Below, piece by piece: positions 25,777-33,355 of a stretch of DNA of 64,000 nucleotides. How positions within the stretch are numbered: position 1 is the first letter of the stretch; each line of letters begins with the position of its first letter. The notes beneath the pieces were generated by a model. It was not told the origin of the DNA and ran no database searches. It saw only the letters and a program-made list of their open reading frames with translations. Source of the stretch: Oscillospiraceae bacterium (GTDB taxonomy: Bacteria; Bacillota; Clostridia; Oscillospirales; Acutalibacteraceae); NCBI GenBank assembly GCA_910574995.1, contig CAJTCS010000001.1, positions 434,001 to 498,000 of the forward strand, written 5' to 3'. The translations under genes were made by a program, and so were the position numbers.

Positions 25777-26645
25777 GGGTTTTTTTCATCCACCTTTTCA
25801 TATACCCCATATTCGTCCCAGATGGACTCGATCTTCCGCAGGGTATCCGCCACTTCCTGCTTTTTGCGGATGGCCACGGTGACGATGAGGGCGTTTATCA
25901 CGCTTTGAGGGCCCACCAGGGAATCTACAAAGGAGACCATATCGCTGCGGGCCAGCAGCAAGTGGGCGGCGTGCTCGGCCAGGGGGGAGAGGGGGCTGTC
26001 GGTGATGGCGACGGTCACCATGCCCCGGTCTGAGGCATAGCGCAGGGTCTTGGCGGCCTTTTTAGAGTAGCGGGGGAAACTGATGGCGATCACCGCGTCG
26101 TCTTTGCCGGCCCGGACAATCTGCTGCAAAATGGTGGCCTCGCTGGTGGCTTCTACCAGCTGTACCGTGTCGTAAATCAGCCGCAGGTAATGTGCCAAAA
26201 AGGTGGCCAGGGCCAACGAGCTGCCCGCCCCCAGCACGTAGACCTTCTTCGCCCCCATCAAGGCGTCCGCCGCCCGGTAGAAGGCCTCCCGGTCAATGGT
26301 CTCCTTGGTGCGCTTCAGGATGTCGATGTCCTGGTCCAGCACGGCGTCCAGCAGCTTCTCGGCCCCAATGTTCCGGGAGGTCATCTCCAGGCGCTGTACG
26401 CTGGTCAGTTTGCTGCGTATCATCTCCTGCATGGCCCGCTGCAGGGCGGGGTAGCCGGAGTATCCGATCTCTGTGGCAAAGCGTACCACGGTGGATTCGC
26501 TGACCCCCACCGTAGCCCCCAGCTTCGAGGCGGTCATAAAGGCCACCTGGTCGGGGTGCTCGTGTATATACCGGGCAATGGCCCTTTGGCCTTTGGAAAA
26601 GCCGGGGCTGCTGCGTTGTATCCTTTCAGAAAGCTGGCTGTTCAT
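25773..26645 (-). CDS. MurR/RpiR family transcriptional regulator
   Basis: 290 residues. An N-terminal helix-turn-helix (about 15-75, with SKLGATVGVSESTVVRFATE as the recognition part) and a SIS sugar-phosphate-binding domain (about 115-255, VYVLGAGSSLALA opening it) are clear. Such regulators sense phosphosugars. It overlaps the HI0933-like oxidoreductase gene downstream, which may be a target. GGAGGAAGT precedes the ATG. Confidence 0.85.
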   Translation of the reverse strand: MNSQLSERIQRSSPGFSKGQRAIARYIHEHPDQVAFMTASKLGATVGVSESTVVRFATEIGYSGYPALQRAMQEMIRSKLTSVQRLEMTSRNIGAEKLLDAVLDQDIDILKRTKETIDREAFYRAADALMGAKKVYVLGAGSSLALATFLAHYLRLIYDTVQLVEATSEATILQQIVRAGKDDAVIAISFPRYSKKAAKTLRYASDRGMVTVAITDSPLSPLAEHAAHLLLARSDMVSFVDSLVGPQSVINALIVTVAIRKKQEVADTLRKIESIWDEYGVYEKVDEKNP

Positions 26646-26915
26646 ACTTCCTCCTCATAATGGCCAAAACGGTTGGCATAGTCCTGCTTCATTTTAAGGC
26701 TTTGCCCTGCAAAAAGCAAGGGATTTCCCGCGCTTTTATCAGATTTTCCTGCCCATTCTGCAAGCCGGGGGGCCCATAAGGCCAAAATGCCCGTCCCTCC
26801 CCCAGCCGCGTGGGGAGGCGGGGGCGCGTTTTTATGGGTGGGGCTGTGGCTTTTCCCCTGGGCCTGTGGTACAATAAATAGGCGCAAGCAAAAATATAGA
26901 GAGGATGAACGCCCT

Positions 26916-27197
26916 ATGGCAAAAGACCCCTTGCAGCCCTTCTTAGACCAGGAGGGCAGGCTTACGGCCTTCCCGTCCAAGCGGCTCAAGCGCCTGCTGG
27001 CCCTGTCCTACCTGGCCGGGAAGTTCCAGCCAGGCAGACCGTACACAGAAAAAGAAGTGAACGCTTTGTTGTGCCAATGGCACACCTTCCGGGACCCGGC
27101 CACCTTACGGAGGGAGCTATATGACAACCGTTTCCTGGACAGGGCCCGGGATGGCTCGGCCTATTGGCTGGAGGGGCCCCAGCCGGGGGATATATAG
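26916..27197 (+). CDS. DUF2087 domain protein
   Basis: 93 residues. The segment YTEKEVNALLCQWHTFRD followed by ATLRRELYDNRFLDRA and a G-x-x-Y-W-L ending is the DUF2087 signature, a small winged-helix-like domain often fused to or near ArsR regulators. Here it stands alone. The stop codon lies within the left end of the MITE-like element at 27193-27245, so the C-terminus may have been reshaped by that insertion. The 270 bases upstream contain a TACAAT with no good -35. Confidence 0.7.
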   Translation: MAKDPLQPFLDQEGRLTAFPSKRLKRLLALSYLAGKFQPGRPYTEKEVNALLCQWHTFRDPATLRRELYDNRFLDRARDGSAYWLEGPQPGDI

Positions 27198-27245
27198 GTA
27201 ACGCAGTACAAAAGCGGCAGTGCCTTTTCAAACGCGTTTACTATA
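27193..27245. repeat. MITE-like element, copy 1 (short form)
   Basis: Terminal inverted repeats TATAGGTAACGC (27193-27204) and GCGTTTACTATA (27234-27245) match at 10 of 12 positions. They enclose a small imperfect hairpin. Longer relatives are at 50576-50681 and 62759-62853. Confidence 0.65.
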
Positions 27246-27261
27246 GCGCGGTTTTCTCGAA

Positions 27262-27287
27262 AAAATAGTTGCAAACACAACTATTTT
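27262..27287. promoter_or_regulatory. Predicted MarR-type operator over the exporter promoter
   Basis: A perfect 10-bp inverted repeat, AAAATAGTTG and CAACTATTTT separated by six bases, covers the -35 box of the promoter below. A repressor bound here would block transcription. No marR gene is adjacent. Confidence 0.65.
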
Positions 27288-27297
27288 CTGGTATACT
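27269..27297 (+). promoter_or_regulatory. Predicted promoter of the first heterodimeric ABC gene
   Basis: TTGCAA, a 17-base spacer ending TGG, then TATACT. It overlaps the palindromic operator at 27262-27287. Confidence 0.75.
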
Positions 27298-27430
27298 GGG
27301 CTACAGGCTTCCAAAAGGGTTATTCCTTTTGCGGCAGGCCTGGGCGGCGGCGCTACCCGGCCTGTTGTTTGCAGAGGCTTTGGCAAGAAACGGGCGGCAT
27401 GGTGCGCCGCCTTTCCTGGAGGGATATGCT

Positions 27431-29155
27431 GTGAAAATGATCTTCCGCTACCTGCGGCCCTTTGTGCCCCGCATGAGCCTGGGCCTGGCCATCAAGTTCA
27501 CCGGGGCCATTATGGACCTGCTGCTCCCCTGGATCCTCTCATACCTCATCGACGAAGTGGCGCCCACCCGGGACATGGGGCGGGTGCTGCTGTGGGGCGG
27601 CGGGATGGTTTTGGCGGCGGTGCTGGCGTTGGTAACCAACATTGTGGCCAACCGCATGGCTGCCTGGGTGGCCCAGCACACCACACAGGCCATCCGCCAC
27701 GACCTGTTCCAGCGGATATCCCTGTTGTCCTGCTCCCAGCTGGACAGCTTTTCCATCCCGTCGCTGGAATCGCGCCTGACCAGCGACACCTACCATATCC
27801 ACCAGTTTATCGGCATGGCCCAGCGCATGGGCGTGCGGGCCCCTATATTGCTGGTGGGCGGCATCCTCATCACCCTGACGCTGGACCCGGTGCTGACGCT
27901 GGTGCTGGTATGTACCCTCCCCTTCCTGGGGGTATTGGTATACCTGGTGTCGAAAAAGGGCGTGCCTTTGTACGTCGAGCTGCAGCACGGCATAGATTCC
28001 ATGGTACGCACCGTGCGTGAGACCATCTCTGGCATACGGGTCATCAAGGCCCTTTCTAAAACCGAGTATGAGCGGGAACGCTTTGACGGGATCAATAAAG
28101 AGGTGGTGCGCCGGGAAAAGAAGGCGGGCATTACCATGGGGCTGATGAGCCCATCCTCCAACCTCTTCCTGAACCTGGGGCTTACGGCTGTCGTCATCGT
28201 AGGGGCTTTCCGGGTAAACGCCGGCCTGACCCAGCCTGGGAAGATCATCGCTTTCCTCAGCTATTTTACCATCATCCTCAATGGGCTGATGGCGGTCCCC
28301 CGCATTTTCACCATGTATTCCCGGGGCGCGGCTTCGGGCAACCGCATTGCGGAGGTGCTGGGCACAGCCCCAGACCTGCCCGTGTCCCCCAGCCCCCGGG
28401 AGGACAGCCCCTACCACATCGAATTTGACGGCGTGGCCTTTTCCTATGGCAAGAAAGAGCCCACCGTGCAGGATATCTCGTTCCAGGTGAAGCCCGGCGA
28501 AACGCTGGGCATTATCGGGGCCACGGGCTGCGGCAAGTCCACCGTCATGGCACTGTTGATGCGCCTGTACGACCCGGACGCGGGCAAGGTGGCCATATCT
28601 GGCAGGCGGGTGGATTCCATCCCCCCGGAAGAGCTGCATACCAAGTTCGGCGTGGTGTTCCAGAACGATGTGCTGTTCGCGGATACCATCTACGAGAACA
28701 TAGACTTTGGCCGGGGCCTGCCCCGGGAGGCCATTGAGAAGGCCGCCCGCTGCGCCCAGGCCTGGGAGTTCATCTCTGCCCTGCCAGACGGGCTCTCCCA
28801 CATGCTCACCGCTAAAGGCACCAACTTAAGCGGCGGCCAGCGCCAGCGGGTGCTGGTGGCCCGGGCCCTGGCAGGCGGCCCGGAGATTTTGCTGCTGGAC
28901 GATTCCTCCTCCGCCCTAGACTATAAGACGGACGCCGCCTTGCGCCAGGCCCTGCGGGAAGAATACCCCCGCACCACCACCGTGATAGCCGCCCAGCGGG
29001 TCAGTTCCTTGCTGCACGCCCAGCACATTTTGGTGCTGGAGGAAGGTAAAGCTATCGGCTATGGCGGCCATGCCCACCTGATGGATACCTGCCCCGTTTA
29101 CCGGGAGATCGCCCAGACCCAGCTGGGGCAGGGCAGCACGGCCCAGGCGGGATAA
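27431..29155 (+). CDS. ABC exporter subunit with degenerate ATPase site (BmrC/TM287-like)
   Basis: 574 residues: six membrane helices, then an ATPase domain with Walker A GATGCGKST and signature NLSGGQRQR. The residue after the Walker B Asp is Asp, not Glu (LLLDDSSSALD), and the switch His is Gln (IAAQRVSS). Both changes are the known mark of the catalytically impaired half of heterodimeric exporters. Its partner is most likely the gene at 30446. The start is GTG, seven bases after GGAGGG. Such pairs usually follow a marR gene; only the operator-like repeat is present here. Substrate unknown, probably a drug or lipid. Confidence 0.88.
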   Translation: MKMIFRYLRPFVPRMSLGLAIKFTGAIMDLLLPWILSYLIDEVAPTRDMGRVLLWGGGMVLAAVLALVTNIVANRMAAWVAQHTTQAIRHDLFQRISLLSCSQLDSFSIPSLESRLTSDTYHIHQFIGMAQRMGVRAPILLVGGILITLTLDPVLTLVLVCTLPFLGVLVYLVSKKGVPLYVELQHGIDSMVRTVRETISGIRVIKALSKTEYERERFDGINKEVVRREKKAGITMGLMSPSSNLFLNLGLTAVVIVGAFRVNAGLTQPGKIIAFLSYFTIILNGLMAVPRIFTMYSRGAASGNRIAEVLGTAPDLPVSPSPREDSPYHIEFDGVAFSYGKKEPTVQDISFQVKPGETLGIIGATGCGKSTVMALLMRLYDPDAGKVAISGRRVDSIPPEELHTKFGVVFQNDVLFADTIYENIDFGRGLPREAIEKAARCAQAWEFISALPDGLSHMLTAKGTNLSGGQRQRVLVARALAGGPEILLLDDSSSALDYKTDAALRQALREEYPRTTTVIAAQRVSSLLHAQHILVLEEGKAIGYGGHAHLMDTCPVYREIAQTQLGQGSTAQAG

Positions 29156-29173
29156 AAAAAGCCCCTTGCCCCC

Positions 29174-29204
29174 TTGACTTGGACACCGTGTCGTACTTTA
29201 TACT
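29174..29204 (+). promoter_or_regulatory. MerR-type promoter with 19-bp spacer and internal dyad
   Basis: TTGACT and TATACT are separated by 19 bases instead of 17, and the spacer contains the perfect dyad GACAC-C-GTGTC. This is the classic architecture of promoters that MerR-family proteins activate by twisting DNA, and it lies directly upstream of a merR gene. Confidence 0.85.
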
Positions 29205-29228
29205 AGTTGCCAGAGAGGAGCGGGGGCC

Positions 29229-30227
29229 ATGGAACAGGAGCAGATGACCGTTACCCAGGTATCGCGGCTGTTAGGGCTGTCCACCCGGATGCTGCGGTAT
29301 TATGAAGAGCAGGGCTTGGTGGAAAGCATGCGGCGGGAGGGCTATGCCTACCGCGTATATGACAGGGAAGCTGTATCCAGGCTGCGGCAGGTCATCCTTT
29401 TGCGCAAGCTGCGGCTGCCCCTGCGGCAGATCCGGCAGGTTGTAGACGACCCCACCGCCCAGGAAGCCATCCGGGTATTCCAGGAGAAGCTGGCGGAGCT
29501 GGACGGCGAGATGGACGCCCTAAGCGCCATCCGGGATATCCTGGCGGGCTTGCTGGACGTGTTGAAAAGCCGGTATTGGATGCCGGCGGGCCGGGCCTTG
29601 CTGGAAGACGCCCAGCTGGCGGAAATGGCCCAGGCTTTCGCCCCTCCCAATCTGCAAATCCAAAAGGAGCGTGCCAAGAAAATGGAAGACCTGGACCGGG
29701 CGGAAGAAACCGCCAAACTGCAAGACGTGCGGATCGTACACCTGCCTGCCTCGGCGGTGGCCGCCGCCCATTACATCGGGCCGGACCCGGAAAGCCACGC
29801 GGGGCGGATGATCGCGGACTTTGCCCGCCAAAGCCGCATATGGGAAACTGGCAGCAGCGTGCGGCTGTATGGTTTCAACAGCCCCAACCCGCCCCCAGGG
29901 GGCGGCGAGTATGGCTATGCGTTCTGGCTGACCATCCCGGAGGATATGGAGGTGCCCGCGCCCCTGGAGAAGAAATACTTCCCCGGCGGCGCCTACGCGG
30001 CCCACTGTATCCGGATGGGCGATTTCCACCAGTGGGCGTGGCTGGCCCGGTGGGTAGAGGAAAGCCCGGAATATGAAGCCAACGGTTCCGGCTCGCCAGA
30101 GGACATGTTCGGCGGCTTAGAGGAGCACCTGAACTATTACGACCATATCCGCAGCACCCCGGAAGGCGAGCCGGAAATACCCCAGCTGGACCTGCTGATC
30201 CCGGTAAAGCCCAGGGGGATCCGATAG
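29229..30227 (+). CDS. MerR family regulator with GyrI-like effector domain
   Basis: 332 residues. The MerR helix-turn-helix (about 7-75, VTQVSRLLGLSTRMLRYYEE opening it) is followed by a coiled coil (80-110) and a C-terminal GyrI/BmrR-type ligand domain (about 165-330). Such regulators sense drugs or other hydrophobic compounds and activate efflux. It is probably autoregulated through the 19-bp-spacer promoter just upstream. The gene stands between two halves of a heterodimeric ABC exporter, which suggests it controls at least the second half. GAGGAG lies eight bases before the ATG. Confidence 0.88.
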   Translation: MEQEQMTVTQVSRLLGLSTRMLRYYEEQGLVESMRREGYAYRVYDREAVSRLRQVILLRKLRLPLRQIRQVVDDPTAQEAIRVFQEKLAELDGEMDALSAIRDILAGLLDVLKSRYWMPAGRALLEDAQLAEMAQAFAPPNLQIQKERAKKMEDLDRAEETAKLQDVRIVHLPASAVAAAHYIGPDPESHAGRMIADFARQSRIWETGSSVRLYGFNSPNPPPGGGEYGYAFWLTIPEDMEVPAPLEKKYFPGGAYAAHCIRMGDFHQWAWLARWVEESPEYEANGSGSPEDMFGGLEEHLNYYDHIRSTPEGEPEIPQLDLLIPVKPRGIR

Positions 30228-30337
30228 AAGGGTTCGTGCGCCATGCCAAGCGGAAAAAGCCCGCGGGCCTATGGGCGCCGGGCCAAAAGCGCGGCTGTTG
30301 CCCCACAGCCGGGGCGGGTAAAGGTTTTTTGAAGATT

Positions 30338-30372
30338 CTTAAGAAACTTTTTCCTTAAAAAAGTTTCTTAAG
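30338..30372. repeat. CTTAAG-type palindrome, copy 3
   Basis: Perfect 15-base arms (30338-30352 and 30358-30372) around a 5-base loop. The inner stem GAAAC/GTTTC differs from the other copies on both sides. It lies between merR and the second ABC gene and is followed by two near-identical GGGAG(C/T)TTGAGGGC repeats. Confidence 0.8.
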
Positions 30373-30445
30373 CGGGAGCTTGAGGGCAGGGCCCTCAACA
30401 GGGAGTTTGAGGGCGGGGGCCCTTGACAAAAAGGAGTGAAGGCAA

Positions 30446-32221
30446 ATGCCCATGCGTATGCCCAGGGGGCCTATCGAGAAGCCGAAAGACCGGAAGAAAG
30501 TGCTGCGGCGGCTGGGGGGGTACATATTGGCCCACAAGTGGATGGCGCTGGGGGCGGTGGCGCTGACGGCGGCCAGCAACCTGTTGGCGCTGCTGGGCCC
30601 TATGCTGTCGGGCCGGGCCATAGACGCCATTGGCCTTACGGCGGGCGGGGTGGATTTCCCCACCGTGTTTTTCTACTGCGGGCTGATGGCCCTGTTCTAC
30701 GCGCTGTCTTCGGGGCTTTCGTATGGGCTGTCCATCCTGATGATCCAGTTAAGCCAGAAGATTGTCGAGCGGATGCGCCGGGAGGTTTTCAACCGGCTGA
30801 CCATTTTGCCGGTGCGGTATTTTGACAGCCATCAGACCGGGGACATCGTCAGCCGTATCTCCTATGACATCGACACGGTGAACGCCTCGTTGTCCAACGA
30901 CCTATTGCAGATAGCCGCCAGCGTCATCACCGTGCTGGGGTCCCTTATCATGATGCTGCTCATCTCCCCGGTGCTGGTGCTGGTGTTCGCCGTCACCATC
31001 CCCATGTCCATCCTTTTCACCCGGTATATGACCCGGAAGGTGCGGCCCCTGTTCCATAAGCGTTCGGTGATGCTGGGGGAGCTGAACGGCTATGTGGAAG
31101 AGGTCATCACCGGGCAGAAGACCACCAAGGCCTACCACCAGGAGGATACCATGTTAGGGCGCTTCGACAAGCGGAACCAGAACGCGGTGGACGCCTATTA
31201 TAACGCGGACTATTACGGCGGCATGACGGGCCCCTCGGTAAACTTCATCAACAACCTGTCCCTGGCTTTCATCAGCATTTTTGGCGCTATCCTGTTTATT
31301 ATGGGCAAGCTGACCATCGGCCCCCTTTCCTCCTTCGTGCTGTATTCCCGGAAGTTCTCCGGGCCCATCAACGAGATGGCCAACATCATCAGCGAGCTGC
31401 AGTCTGCCTTTGCCGCCGCCGAGCGTGTGTTCACCCTTATCGACGAGGAGCCCGAGCCCGCCGACGCCCCCGGGGCGCTGGCCCTTACCCAGGCGGAAGG
31501 GGACGTGGAGATGGAGCATGTGCGCTTTGGGTATGACCCGGGGAAGACCATCATCCACGACCTAAGCCTCCACGCGCCCCCAGGCGGGTTGATCGCCATT
31601 GTAGGGCCCACCGGCGCGGGGAAGACCACCTTGATCAACTTGCTGATGCGCTTTTATGACCCGGACAGCGGGGAGATCCGCCTGGACGGCCACGGGGCCC
31701 GGGCCATCACCCGGGCCAGCCTGCGGGGGGCTTACGCCATGGTTTTGCAGGAGACATGGCTGTTCACGGGGAGTATTTACGAAAACCTGGCCTACGGCAA
31801 AAAGGGCGCCCGCCGGGAGGACGTAGAGGCAGCCGCCAAGGCCGCCCGCATCCACCGGTATATCACGGCCCTGCCCCAGGGCTATGACACGGTGCTGGAC
31901 GAGAACGGCATAAACATCTCCCAGGGGCAAAAGCAGCTGCTGACCATTGCCCGGGCCATGCTGTTAGACGCCAAAATGCTCATTTTGGACGAGGCCACCT
32001 CGAACGTGGACACCCGCACCGAACGGCGGATCCAGTCTGCCATGCGGGAGCTGATGCGGGGCCGTACCTGTTTCGTTATCGCCCACCGGCTGTCCACCAT
32101 CCAGAACGCGGATAACATCCTGGTGGTGCGGGGCGGGGACATTGTAGAGCAGGGCACCCACAGCCAGCTGATGGCTGCAAACGGCTTTTACGCCTCCCTG
32201 TATAATTCCCAGTTCCTGTAA
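30446..32221 (+). CDS. ABC exporter subunit with degenerate signature (BmrD/TM288-like)
   Basis: 591 residues. Six membrane helices precede an ATPase domain with Walker A GPTGAGKTT, Walker B MLILDEATSNVD and an intact switch His (IAHRLST). The ABC signature reads ISQGQKQ instead of LSGGQ, the deviation typical of the partner half of heterodimeric exporters. It therefore complements the gene at 27431, so that one complete ATP site forms. AAGGAG lies nine bases before the ATG. The two halves are separated by a merR gene, not adjacent as usual. Confidence 0.88.
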   Translation: MPMRMPRGPIEKPKDRKKVLRRLGGYILAHKWMALGAVALTAASNLLALLGPMLSGRAIDAIGLTAGGVDFPTVFFYCGLMALFYALSSGLSYGLSILMIQLSQKIVERMRREVFNRLTILPVRYFDSHQTGDIVSRISYDIDTVNASLSNDLLQIAASVITVLGSLIMMLLISPVLVLVFAVTIPMSILFTRYMTRKVRPLFHKRSVMLGELNGYVEEVITGQKTTKAYHQEDTMLGRFDKRNQNAVDAYYNADYYGGMTGPSVNFINNLSLAFISIFGAILFIMGKLTIGPLSSFVLYSRKFSGPINEMANIISELQSAFAAAERVFTLIDEEPEPADAPGALALTQAEGDVEMEHVRFGYDPGKTIIHDLSLHAPPGGLIAIVGPTGAGKTTLINLLMRFYDPDSGEIRLDGHGARAITRASLRGAYAMVLQETWLFTGSIYENLAYGKKGARREDVEAAAKAARIHRYITALPQGYDTVLDENGINISQGQKQLLTIARAMLLDAKMLILDEATSNVDTRTERRIQSAMRELMRGRTCFVIAHRLSTIQNADNILVVRGGDIVEQGTHSQLMAANGFYASLYNSQFL

Positions 32222-32253
32222 AAACAGGCCTTGGCCTGGAGGGAGGCGCCGGT

Positions 32254-32412
32254 ATGTTGGACCGGCAGGATAAGGGCAGCCGCCCCAACCTGGAAGAAGT
32301 AAGCCAATATGTAGGGAACCCGGTTTTCATGCGGTTCTGCTCCGCCATAAAGGGGGCGTACGGCTTTTCCATTTGGAAATGGACGAACAGCCTTTGTTGT
32401 GCCATGCTATAG
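32254..32412 (+). pseudogene. Truncated DUF3788-like gene remnant
   Basis: A 52-codon frame with a GGAGG-type ribosome site. Its first 35 residues (starting MLDRQDKGSRPNLEEVSQYV, then a P-V-F-M-R-F-C segment) read like the N-terminus of DUF3788 proteins, which are usually about 140 residues long. The resemblance stops abruptly after residue 37, and a short unrelated tail ends at a TAG. I interpret this as a gene that lost its 3' two-thirds by deletion. The family call is from memory of the N-terminal pattern. Confidence 0.5.
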
Positions 32413-32446
32413 GCAGGGGCTGTTTTTTCTATGGGAGGCGCGCACT

Positions 32447-32707
32447 ATGGGTAAAAGGAAGAAACGGGCCTTGCTGTGGGCCGCGGCCGTGCTGGTGCTG
32501 CTGCTGTGCCTCGTCCCGGAAAGGCGGGCGTATAAAGACGGGGGCACGGTGGAGTACCGGGCGCTGCTGTACCGGGCGACTTGCTGGCACGTTATGGTAG
32601 AGGCTTCCGGCAATGTGGAGGTTACCCAGGAAGGGCTGGAGCTGCGGGTTTTGGGATTCCTCGTTTACGATGGGCGGCGTCTGGTGGAAACCCGCTATTG
32701 CGGCTAG
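32447..32707 (+). CDS. Small membrane-anchored or secreted hypothetical protein
   Basis: 86 residues. A basic start (MGKRKKR), a hydrophobic signal-anchor (about 8-22) and a small extracytoplasmic domain that begins with the conserved-looking YKDGGTVEYRALLYR motif. I have seen this motif in short Firmicute proteins without function. GGGAGG lies eight bases before the ATG. The strong hairpin at 32788-32830 may end its transcript. Confidence 0.6.
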   Translation: MGKRKKRALLWAAAVLVLLLCLVPERRAYKDGGTVEYRALLYRATCWHVMVEASGNVEVTQEGLELRVLGFLVYDGRRLVETRYCG

Positions 32708-32787
32708 GACCTTGTTTGGGGGCCCGCGGGCTTTCCCCCAATAGGGCGGGGGAGGGTCCAAAAAGCCCTGGACAGATCCAAAATATA

Positions 32788-32830
32788 AAGGGGCGCGTCC
32801 ACACACAGAAACCGTGTGGACGCGCCCCTT
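32788..32830 (+). terminator. Strong 17-bp hairpin, likely terminator
   Basis: Perfect 17-base arms (starting AAGGGGCGCGTCCACAC) around a 9-base loop, followed by GGTTTTG. The 330-base stretch from 32708 to 33038 holds this hairpin, an apparent remnant of the MITE-like family at 32869-32886 and several smaller GC hairpins, but no convincing gene. Confidence 0.65.
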
Positions 32831-33038
32831 GGTTTTGCCGCCGGCGCCCAAAAGGCGCTTTACCTCTTTGAAGCCGCGTTACCTATGAAGCGGCAGCTGC
32901 CTTATGCCCAGGGCAGATGCACAAAGCAGGCCAGTTCAAAATGGGCCGCGGCGTGCTGGGCGCCGCGCTTTTGGGCAAATCCCCCGCATGGGGGACCGCC
33001 TTATTCCCATACCGCTTCAGCATGATGCGGGGCGGCTG

Positions 33039-33350
33039 TCAAGGGGTTTTGGATATAAGGAACAGCTTTCCCGCAAAGCCGCCCCTGGCTTCATGTTTTT
33101 CCACATACGCTTGGGTAAGCTCGCCCAGGGTATGGCCGTCCGCTTCACAGAGGGCGTACACCACTTCCAAGATGTCCGCCAGCTCGGCAAGCTCTTGGCT
33201 CTCCAAATATTCAGCGGTTTCTTCCCGAAGCTTCTGCTCTAGGGCGGCGTGGAATTCTTCCCCGCTTAACACCCGCGTGACTGGCTTTTCCCCCTGGGCT
33301 TCTATAATCTGCGGGATCTTGTCCCGTACGAGTTTGTTGTATTCTGCCAT
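33039..33350 (-). CDS. MazG-like nucleotide pyrophosphohydrolase
   Basis: 103 residues. It begins with the conserved YNKLVRDKIPQII motif, and the helical core LREETAEYLES and ELAELADILEVVYAL supplies the E-x-x-E and E-x-x-D metal-binding residues of the all-alpha NTP pyrophosphatase superfamily. Small members of this type are often labelled phosphoribosyl-ATP pyrophosphohydrolase-like; the substrate is not known. AAAGGA, which overlaps the stop of the upstream ligase gene, sets the ATG. The gene follows the T-box-controlled ligase with a five-base gap, so it is in the same transcript. Confidence 0.75.
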   Translation of the reverse strand: MAEYNKLVRDKIPQIIEAQGEKPVTRVLSGEEFHAALEQKLREETAEYLESQELAELADILEVVYALCEADGHTLGELTQAYVEKHEARGGFAGKLFLISKTP

Positions 33351-33355
33351 GTTTA

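Noticed and set aside
32881-33022. Possible 46-codon minus-strand gene starting at 33022
   Set aside because: No ribosome site, no recognisable family, and its stop lies in the element remnant; not strong enough to list as a gene.
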